Source of the DNA: Omphalotus guepiniiformis
Lineage: Eukaryota > Basidiomycota > Agaricomycetes > Agaricales > Omphalotaceae
Direction: 5' to 3'
Length of the DNA: 64,000 nt
Assembly (NCBI GenBank): GCA_028554645.1
Contig: JAQOOI010000064.1
Location: 806,001-870,000 of the forward strand
Positions within the stretch are counted from its first letter, which is position 1. Each line of letters opens with the position of its first letter. The notes under the pieces are model-generated. The model worked only from the letters and a program-made list of their open reading frames with translations, was not told the origin of the DNA and did not search any database. The position numbers were made by a program, and so were the translations under genes. Shown one piece after another: positions 55,786-64,000 of the stretch.

Positions 55786-57279
55786 ATGCTGCGTTCACGA
55801 ATTTCATCGTCTTTGCAACAGTATTGGTACGTTCACCATGGCTGTCGACGTCTCTACAGTGGCACCAAGTCTAAATACGGCAAAGCTCTTGAAATTTTGG
55901 GCGAACGATATGCTACGGACAATGTCACCAATGTAACACCCGCAATTTTGGCCAAGGTACCTCTCCGTCTGCATACGCAGCCTGCTCACCCACTAAGCAC
56001 GCTCCGGTCTATCATTGAATCTCACTATCCCGACTTCAACCACATCTCGTCGTTTTCTCCCGTGGTCACTCCTTTCAAAAACTTTGATGAGCTCTCGTTC
56101 CCAAAAGACCACCCGGGACGGTCTCTCACGGACAGCTACTACATTAACAAGGATCTCATGCTGCGTACGCACACCTCTGCGCATGAGGTAGAGGTGTTCC
56201 GGGAGGGGAGGGACAAGTGGCTGTTGACGGCTGATGTCTACAGGCGGGACGAAATTGACGGGTCGCATTACCCTGTGTTTCATCAAATGGAAGGCGCGCG
56301 GCTGTTCTCTGCGGATGCGTCAGGCATGAAGGAGGTCGAGGAAGACAATGCAAGGCTCTCGGAGCATTTGGAAAAGTCTAACATCGTCATTGAAGATGTT
56401 CCACACGTTTCTCCTACCAACCCCGTCCAGCCCACCCATGACCCAAAGTTTTCCGAGTCAGTGACGAGGAATCTGAAGCTGTCGTTGAACAGTCTAATTT
56501 TGAGGTTGTTTGGCGCAGGAGCTACGGATCCTCAAGAGCCATTGAGAGTTCGTTGGATAGAGGCTTACTTCCCGTTTACTAGCCCGAGTTTCGAGGTTGA
56601 AGTGTTCTTTCGAGGAAAATGGCTTGAGATCCTCGGGTGCGGTGTAGTCATACAGTCGACGCTGGAGACTGCGAGTAGGTCTTGTTTTTCCGTTCTTACG
56701 CTTTCCACTCTCACACATGCTTCCTTTGTACAGATGTAAAGGGTAAGATTGGATGGGCATTCGGCCTCGGATTAGAGCGTATTGCAATGGTGTTGTACTC
56801 CATACCCGACATACGATTGTTCTGGTCCACAGACACTCGTTTCTTGTCCCAGTTCAAAGCAGGCGAAATTGTGACTTTCAAGCCTTACTCAAAATACCCT
56901 TCTTGCTTCAAGGACGTCAGCTTCTGGGTCCCTCAAGGGTCTGTCTTGCATGAAAATGACTTTTGTGATCTCGTTCGGGACGTTGCTGGTGACCTTGTTG
57001 AGGATGTTAAAATGGTATGTACCCGTTCCCTCAGGATCTCTGGTACTGACAAGGGCATTTATAGATTGATTCATTCACTCATCCTAGAACCAACCGTACC
57101 AGTCTGTGTTATCGAATTAACTACAGGTCCATGGATAGGTGAGTGGAGCTCTTGACTTTCAGACATCCAAGTCTCATGCACATAAACCCTCTAGGTCGTT
57201 ATCCAACGAAGAAACCAACGACATTCAGAAGAATGTGATCGACCAGCTGACAAAAGATTTTGGAGTAGAGATTCGTTGA
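55786..57279 (+). CDS. MSF1: Mitochondrial phenylalanyl-tRNA synthetase (monomeric PheRS)
   Basis: Charges mitochondrial tRNA-Phe. ATG 55786 starts a basic presequence ([15 protein letters not shown]). The class II core follows: [58 protein letters not shown] (motif 2), [18 protein letters not shown], then after an intron [20 protein letters not shown] (motif 3) and [15 protein letters not shown]. The C-terminal anticodon-binding (B8/FDX-ACB) domain includes [15 protein letters not shown] and [10 protein letters not shown] to the stop at 57279. Introns lie near 56673-56735, 57014-57064 and 57139-57194. The order and size (about 440 residues) are those of FARS2/Msf1. Confidence 0.93.
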
Positions 57280-57340
57280 TTATTATGTAGACATTATACT
57301 AGCTCTAAGCATCCCCAACGGCCCAATCTATTGGACTGAA

Positions 57341-57356
57341 CTACTACTACTACTAC
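57341..57356. repeat. CTA trinucleotide microsatellite
   Basis: Five CTA units plus C, in the 110-bp gap between the convergent MSF1 and MGE1 genes. Confidence 0.8.
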
Positions 57357-57390
57357 ACGACCCAGAGGCTAAGCTGGTGAAGAGGAAACA

Positions 57391-58211
57391 CTATGATGTT
57401 TCCTGTGCAACGCCGACCTGAGCAGCCCGCAAAACTCGATCCTTGATCATGTATCCAGCCTTCTGACAATCTATGACCGTACCAGGCTCTTTTCCTGGAA
57501 TTGGAGCCTGGTATAGAGCTTCGTGACGATTCGGGTCGAATTTGTCCCCGGTGGGATCAAACGGTTTTACATGATATTTAAAAAGAGTTTGCAGGAGCTG
57601 ACGCTGGGTGATCTCCACACCGGTGTAAAGCTCTTGGAGGTAGACCTCTGGTGATTTTGTAGGAGTAGAAGAAGGTTCGGATTGAGGCGGTGTGGGAGAA
57701 GAGGTTGAGGATTCAGATGAAGGCAGAGCAGAGGCTGGTACAGACTTGAGAGCCAATGATAGGACATCGACTGTCTCAAGCAAGTCGGACGCAAAACGGG
57801 TAATGGCAAAATCACGCGTTTGTTCCTTTTCGCGAGCAGCGTTTCGCTGAAGGTTAAGAAAGTCTGCCTGCAGATACCGGAGTCGACCCTTGAAGTGCAA
57901 AATGTGAGTAATGAGTTGCAAGACAGACTGAAGAAGAATGATAGACATACGGTGAGGTCAACGACTTCCGCCTCCTTTGCTTTCAGCTTTTCATCATGTG
58001 CACAGGGTTTCTTCTCCTCCTCCTTTGGTTCATCCTCTTTTGTCTGCCCCTTCTTTTGTTCCCCGGACTGTTCAGAGGCATCGGAGTAGTGACGTTTGAC
58101 GGATACAGAGGGACGAGGGACATGAGAGAGAGCAGGAGAACGAGCGAATGTTCTGGACGACAATGAAGCCGTACACGAACGAACAAATTGGCGAGCGTAT
58201 GTTGAGTTCAT
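57391..58211 (-). CDS. MGE1: Mitochondrial GrpE homolog Mge1
   Basis: Nucleotide-exchange factor for matrix Hsp70 in protein import and folding. Exons are 57951-58211 and 57391-57888 with one 62-nt intron, giving 252 residues. The N-terminus (MNSTYARQFVRSC, further RTFARSPALSHVPRPSVSVK) is a good presequence. A charged region precedes the long helix: KEAEVVDLTGRLRYLQADFL then NLQRNAAREKEQTRDFAI. The C-terminal beta domain has FKYHVKPFDPTGDKFDPN, HEALYQAPIP and VIDCQKAGYMIKDRVLRAA, the GrpE signature. A Ser/Pro/Thr insertion (about 30 residues) sits between helix and beta domain. Convergent with MSF1, divergent from the C1-THF synthase gene with 280 bp between. Confidence 0.93.
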
Positions 58212-58491
58212 CGTCGTTCTCCTGAAAAGACTGCAGAAAGAAGTAGCGTCAAAATTTTTGGGAGGCGAGCCGTGGGAAAGAACGTAATTGGCGCTGGCGA
58301 AAAGGCCCGGAAACAAAATGGCCAGCCAGCAAGTACGTTTTTACCAGCTATCCTAAAATTGCCCTAAAGTTCTCGCGACATTTACTTGGGAATTGAGACC
58401 GCAAAAAAGTAATTGTGACTCGAATCTTTTCTTTTACCCCGGGTAGATTAGAGAGGCTCATCTACGCACTAGAGGGCTTCTCAAGCCCAAA

Positions 58492-61400
58492 ATGCTCCTC
58501 TCACGAGGGTACTTTTTCTCGTTCAGCTCGTGCCAAATCAGAGTAAACAACGCGGCAGTAAGACATGCAGTACCACACGAGCTTCCCTCCTTATCCTCTT
58601 ACCATCTCCATCGACGTTCCATGGCCTCAGAGTCCCAGAGCGTAGCCAGTAGAATCGACGGTAATGCCATTGCAAAGTGCGATCTCTAGCATTTCTCGTT
58701 ACACATTCATTAACTCCCTGTATCTTTACTCAGGTCCATACGGGACACCGTCGCGGCGCGCATTCGTACTTTGAAGGCTACTCATCCTCGTTTCCAACCT
58801 CAGCTTGTCATCATCCAGGCGGGCCAGCGTCCAGACTCTACGGCGTATGTCCGCATGAAGACAAAGGCCGCGGAGGAAGTCGGTATCAAGCACAGACACA
58901 TCCCTCTTCCTGCTGAGGCCACTGTAGAGGACGTCGTTGAAATCGTCAAGACCCTGAACGATGACGAGCAGGTTAGCGGAATTTTGGTACAACTTCCCTT
59001 AGGGGACCATGTTACGGCAGAGGGCGAGCGCTTGGTCACTGAGGCCGTTCGTCCCGACAAGGACGTCGATGGGTTCGTATTCCCCTACGCGATACTTGCG
59101 ATACTTAAATGATCTTTTCTGATCCAACTTGGTTTATGGGTTCCACGCCTATAACATCGGTCATCTTTCCTCTCGTGCTTCTGACCCCTTATTCTCTCCT
59201 TGCACTCCTTCCGCTGTGATCAGACTTCTGGATTCTACTGGCGTGTCCCTCGTAGGTGCTAATACGGTCGTGCTGGGTCGGAGTGACATCGTTGGCAGTC
59301 CTGTAGCCTCTATGCTGCGCAACCGAGATGCTACCGTCACCCAGTGTCACAGTCGAACAAAGAATATCGAGGACATCGTGCGTCTATCACCAGCCTATAC
59401 TTCTGATACCCCACAAACTCGTGTTTGATCCAGGTGCGAAGGTCTGATATTGTAGTCTCTGCTATCGGAAAAGCCGAGTTCATTAAAGGCTCTTGGCTCA
59501 AACCCGGGGCCGTGGTTATTGACGTTGGTATTAATTACGTTCCTGGTCAGCACTTCTCTGTTTACGTTTTCGAGACAGCCGGAATTCAACTTTACATAGA
59601 TGCTACCAAGAAATCCGGACAGCGACTGGTCGGCGATGTCGATTACTCCACCGCGTCACAGGTCGCGTCGCACATTACTCCAGTACCTGGAGGTGTAGGA
59701 CCTATGACTGTAGCGCTGCTTATGGAGAACACTCTCAAATCTGCTGAGCGTTTATGGGAAGAATCACGCAACCGAAAGATTAAACCTCTACTGCTGAACA
59801 TCTTGGAGAAGGTTCCGAGCGATATCGAAATAGCCATGGCTCAGACTCCCAAGCCCGTCGCTCAGCTTGCCCAAGAGATTGGTATTCTTCCGGACGAGTT
59901 AGAGAGTTACGGAAAATACAAGGCCAAGGTGGAGTTAAGTGTCCTCGATCGCCTTGCTCACCGTACAGATGGAAAATATATCGTCATTTCTGGGTAAAGA
60001 GAGATTTTGTCTCAGGATCGACCTATCTAAATGCTTGTGTAGGATTACACCTACTCCTCTTGGAGAAGGGAAGTCTACCACAACTATCGGTCTGGCTCAG
60101 GCTTTGGGAGCAGAATTGGGTCGACCTGCATTTGCTTGTGTCAGACAACCTAGTCAAGGGCCTACGTTTGGTATCAAGGGTGGTGCTGCCGGCGGAGGTT
60201 ATAGTCAAGTCATTCCTATGGACGAGTTCAACTTGCATCTCACTGGTGATATTCATGCGGTCACTGCTGCCAATAATCTGCTAGGTAGGGCACATATACT
60301 AAGTGAATCTGTCTGTTTCTAATGCATTCGTATCAGCTGCTGCCTTGGACGCGCGCATCTTCCACGAAGCGACTCAGTCGGATAAGGTTAGTTGTCCACT
60401 AACCTTATCCATTTCTCATCAAAGTTGAACTTCACTTACACTCAACTAGGCACTATACAGCCGTCTCGTACCTACCAAGAAGGGTAAGCGTGAGTTTGCG
60501 CCGCTCATGTTCAAGCGACTCAAGAAGCTCGGTATCGACAAGACCAATCCCAATGATCTCACTCCTGAAGAGATCACTCGTTTTGCGCGACTTGATGTAG
60601 ACTTGGATACAATTACATGGAATCGGGTCCTTGACACCAACGATCGCTTCCTGCGCAAGATCACAATTGGCCGAAACTCCACTGAGCAGGGTCATGAGCG
60701 TGATACTGGATTTGACATTGCTGTTGCTAGCGAGTGCATGGCCGTTTTAGCACTTGCTACCAGCCTTCAGGACATGAAGCAGCGACTTGGTGCTATGGTT
60801 GTAGCTACGAGCAAGCAGGGTGACCCTATCACTGCTGATGATATTGGAGTCACTGGTGCTTTGACTGTTCTGCTAAAGGATGCCATCAAACCAAATCTCA
60901 TGCAGACTTTGCAGGTAATGTACAATGTCAATTAGCCGCTTGTCATTCTTACTGACTCCTGTGATATGCGAAGGGTACACCAGTGTTTGTCCATGCTGGG
61001 CCTTTCGCGAACATTGCTCACGGAAATTCATCAATCCTTGCTGACCGTGTTGCACTCAAACTTGCTGGCACTGAAGAAGGTGATTCGTCTGACCGTGTCG
61101 GATACGTCCTCACCGAAGGCGGTTTCGGTGCTGACATGGGCATGGAAAAATTCTGTAATATCAAATGCCGTGTTAGTGGCCTCAAGCCAGATGCCACTGT
61201 CATCGTCGCAACCACTCGTGCGCTAAAGATGCACGGCGGAGGGCCTGATGTCACACCCGGTAAACCACTATCCGAAGTATATACCAAGGAGGACCTTGTC
61301 ACTCTCAAGGAGGGTTGTAGAAACCTTGTTCAACACATCAAGAATTCTCGCAAGTTTGGGATCAAGGTGATTGTCGGAATCAACCAATTTTCGACTGATT

Positions 61401-62083
61401 CTGCACATTTCGCTTTAGCTTACCCATTCCGAATGACGTGCCGCCTTCTACCAGGACTGATTCTGCTGCAGAGCTTGCCCTTATTCGCGAGGAGGCACTT
61501 GCCGGCGGCGCCGATGCCGCTGTCGTCAGCAATCACTGGGCTGAAGGTGGTGCTGGTGCCCGTGCTCTGGCTGAAGCTATTATTGCTACCTGCGAAGGAC
61601 CTTCTGGATTTAAATACTTGTATGATCTCGATCTGCCCATCGAAGAGAAGATTTCTATAATCTCCAAGGAGATCTACGGTGCTGATGGCATTGAACTGAG
61701 TGAGCTAGCTCAGAAGCAAGTCGAAACATATACTCGCCAGGGATATGGTGGACTTCCGAGTAGGTTGCCTGGCCTCATTAGGTATAGCACTGTCTGATGA
61801 ATTCGCTTCTAGTCTGCATGGCTAAGACGCAGTATTCCTTTTCTCATGATCCGAAATTGAAGGGTGTTCCTTCAGGATTCACCATACCCATTCGTGCAGT
61901 AAGACTGTCAGCTGGTGCCGGTTTCCTGTATGTATTTTCGCTTCTTTATCATTTTCCAATCCTGAAAACTTCTGTAGGTATCCCATTCTCGGAGACATGC
62001 AAACTATGCCAGGTCTTGGGACCCGTCCAGGCTTCTGGGAAGTTGGAGTTGACGAGACTGGCAGAGTAGTCGGCCTGTTCTAA
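58492..62083 (+). CDS. ADE3: Trifunctional C1-tetrahydrofolate synthase
   Basis: Enzyme with methylene-THF dehydrogenase, methenyl-THF cyclohydrolase and formyl-THF synthetase activities, supplying one-carbon units for purines. ATG 58492 gives a presequence-like opening ([18 protein letters not shown]); an internal ATG at 58621 ([19 protein letters not shown]) would give a cytosolic form. The dehydrogenase/cyclohydrolase domain has [40 protein letters not shown] and [16 protein letters not shown]. The synthetase domain has [20 protein letters not shown] (ATP loop), [32 protein letters not shown] and [19 protein letters not shown]. It ends [19 protein letters not shown] then GLF at 62083. About ten introns; two are non-canonical (59073-59139 and 61393-61454). 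Confidence 0.94.
59073..59139 (+). other. C1-THF synthase intron with no AG acceptor, bounded by an 8-bp direct repeat
   Basis: The conserved protein [16 protein letters not shown] requires joining GATGG to GTTCCACGCC. The removed 67 nt begin GT but end GG, and no AG occurs anywhere in 59077-59143. ATGGGTTC is present at 59069-59076 and 59136-59143. Confidence 0.6.
61393..61454 (+). other. C1-THF synthase intron beginning GA and ending AG, bounded by a 12-bp direct repeat
   Basis: [18 protein letters not shown] needs TTTTC joined to GACTGATTCTGCTGC. The removed 62 nt end in a good acceptor (cttctaccag) but start with GA; there is no GT or usable GC donor. GACTGATTCTGC is repeated at 61393-61404 and 61455-61466. 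Confidence 0.6.
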
Positions 62084-62359
62084 TATGTTACCTGCGATGG
62101 GCAGATCATATTCCAAGATCATCCAGCCCTTCCATCGTGTTCTCAACGAACCTAGATGACGTCGCTCAACGATGCGACGAAGAGATTGTTGTCCCCGTCT
62201 CAACACGGATCTGGGTTCTGTTCAACACAGAACTGGGACTTGTCGTCCTATGGAATGGATGTATATCTCTACAGCCTGGCTACGTAATAAACTATCTCGT
62301 ACTGCAGATATTTCCTCAATGAGCTTGTTTGATCATATCAATAAGCCAATGAAAACATT

Positions 62360-64000
62360 CTATACCCCAACACTCCTACCGCCAGGCAGCCTGACCACTG
62401 CAAATTTCGGCAGTCCCATTACAGATGATTGCTGCTGCTGCTCAGTATTGGCAAGACTGCCAGATGCCACATCGTGTAAAATGATGTTATCTGATGCATC
62501 GACCGATCGAGAAAAGGTATTCCCTTTAGTATCAATGTATGAAAATGTATTGTTACTCGTTCCATTGCCAGTGTTTCCAGACGAGCGGATTTGGAAGAAA
62601 GCATCTGTGATTTGACCTATATTAGCCTTATTTTAGGACAGGAGCTGAACGACAATACTAACCAGCTATCTGTCGCTCATCAATAGTTGAGCCTATGTAC
62701 GGTTTATTTCCTTTAGTCTGCATGCCTCTGCAAGCTGGAAAAAATGCGAACCTAGAAGGAATGGAGCTGGAAGTAGATCCCGTTTATATGAATGATCGAA
62801 AAGAGCCTCAACTAGGGGAGTTTGCTTGTTCAGCAAAAAAGATATTCGTAACAAGAAAAATTGCATACAAGAGGAGCCACTAGCATCAAATGTCGTTATG
62901 TTGACGTTGAAGGGATAAGAGAAATCATCGGTCAACACCGTGACACCATCATGAGTTGACGATACAGTTCCTGTGGCAGTCTGTGCGACATTCTGAATTG
63001 ACGTGTTTTGAAGATAGCTTTGAGTGTTGGAATATTGTAGACTTTGATCCCAGACAACAGTCTTGCAGACACCATTACTACATACATCTGACTCAATGTG
63101 AACATTGCGTGCAGCCGTCACAGTGATAATAACATCTCCGTTGTCCTCGACGCTTCCGGAAGTGTTGGTCACAGCAAAATCGTCAACTGAATATGCGGTT
63201 ATGTTCCCAGTCGTGGGCGAAGACGTATCAGAGGCAGTGATCACTTGCAGCAAACCTAGACAGTGGGTAATGGGATATGGCGCGCAGCTCACGAGAGGTG
63301 AAGATACGCACCAGATACAAACCAGTTTTGGTTGATGGCATGATCAGACTCCGCAGACACGACGTCAAGGGTAAAATTATGGGGGAGCCCATCGGTCAAG
63401 GTCGGTAAGAAGGGAGTCACATCCAGTACATAAGTGGGTAAATCCAATGCACCTGTGCAGTTGATTCAGCAATATGACAACATTCAAAATGAGTAGACTG
63501 ACCATACGATGTTATGGGCCTCCAAGCTGTTGGTGCCTACAGTAAACGATTAGTTTTGCTCTACTATACTCAAACGCACTTACGATGCCACCGGTGAAAA
63601 TTACAGGATAAGGGAAACTGTTGCAGATCTGGATTTCAGCTCAAGGGCGAAGACATAAGTTTGGACACTGACGCAGTTCCGGCAACCTTGCCATCGATCT
63701 ACCACAAATGTATCAGCACCACTGCCTGAGCAATGAAGAACACTATCCTCACAAGTAATCGCACTTCACGGAACGGACCATCTCCATCTGCAAAGCCCGA
63801 CGGCAAGCTCGATAGGAAATCATTCGCTACGTTGAAATACCAAAATTCTTCCGCCGAATTTCCTGACGCGTAGAGCTCCGCGAAGGCCGAAACTGCATTT
63901 TGAGGAAGAGTGACGTTGGTCTGTCATACAACATGTCAAAGCGCGTTTGCGAAGAAACACGGGATGCTCACTGAAAAAGCTGGACTAACTGATGCGTCGG
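62360..64000 (-). CDS. PNGase A-like peptide N-glycanase, 5' end missing
   Basis: Secreted or lumenal protein of the plant/fungal peptide-N4-(N-acetyl-beta-glucosaminyl)asparagine amidase A family (PF12222 from memory), related to enzymes that remove N-glycans. The part in the window reads, N to C: SAEFWYFNVANDFLSS, DGPFREVRLLVDG, PYPVIFTGGI, WRPITSYGALDLPTYVLDVT, HNFTLDVVSAESDHAINQNW, FVSGLLQVITASD, TFDASGSSFEALFDHSYKRD, LLPAPF, then STIDERQIAGQITDAF and FAVVRLPGGRSVGV before the stop at 62360. About eight short GT-AG introns are followed in phase. Several NxS/T sites fit the secretory route. The signal peptide lies beyond the right edge. Convergent with the C1-THF synthase gene. Confidence 0.85.

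Noticed and set aside
1..64000. CRISPR arrays, transposons, rRNA or tRNA genes
   Set aside because: No array-like repeats, no transposase or reverse-transcriptase motifs, and no cloverleaf found by eye; a tRNAscan run would be needed to exclude a tRNA inside the 40953-42573 gap.

Overview
This is a gene-dense, fungal nuclear window, almost certainly from a mushroom-forming basidiomycete (Agaricomycetes). The evidence is many short introns (about 50-65 nt) per gene, short shared promoters, and a gene set that fits: alpha-1,3-glucan synthase, a Ste11 MAPKKK, a bimC kinesin, a small serine/threonine-kinase-like protein of a type common in mushrooms, a PNGase A-like protein and a DUF4211 protein. 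I see no CRISPR array, transposon, virus-like gene, rRNA gene or convincing tRNA. Gene models come from reading splice sites by eye against remembered family motifs; junctions not discussed individually are approximate. LAYOUT: 1-337 Elf1 (minus, cut by the window edge) | 506-4298 kinesin-5 | 4456-5700 NSRP1-like splicing factor (minus) | 5762-10446 Trs120/TRAPPC9 | 10667-11230 Vps55 (minus) | 11468-12659 kinase-like protein (minus) | 13257-13926 stand-alone RRM related to the N-terminus of cyclophilin E | 14303-15049 TAF13 (minus) | 15388-17181 DUF4211 nuclear protein (minus) | 17294-25401 very large scaffold with two C1-type zinc fingers, possibly UNC80-like | 25464-25839 DPM2 (minus) | 25923-26984 exosome subunit Mtr3 | 27222-30532 ferric reductase (minus) | 30924-31369 Atx1 copper chaperone (minus) | 31821-34325 amino-acid permease (minus) | 34559-36888 Trm1 tRNA methyltransferase | 37062-40952 Ste11 (minus) | 40953-42573 long intergenic stretch | 42574-50637 alpha-1,3-glucan synthase | 50857-52169 coiled-coil protein (minus) | 52233-53522 Nur1-like nuclear rim protein (minus) | 53932-55296 single-pass coiled-coil protein | 55786-57279 mitochondrial PheRS | 57391-58211 Mge1 (minus) | 58492-62083 trifunctional C1-THF synthase | 62360-64000 PNGase A-like protein (minus, cut by the window edge). 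HOW THEY WORK TOGETHER: most are housekeeping genes without operon logic. Two neighbourhoods deserve mention. Ferric reductase and Atx1 lie in tandem and both serve reductive, copper-dependent iron uptake. Mge1, mitochondrial PheRS and the C1-THF synthase are three consecutive genes with mitochondrial roles. MAIN UNUSUAL SIGNAL: four introns (kinesin-5, ATX1 and two in the C1-THF synthase) are bounded by perfect 7-12 bp direct repeats that span the splice junctions, and none can be spliced in frame as a plain GT-AG intron. Two further GC-AG-type introns (MTR3, TRM1) and a 12-nt microexon (permease) add to an unusual splicing picture.
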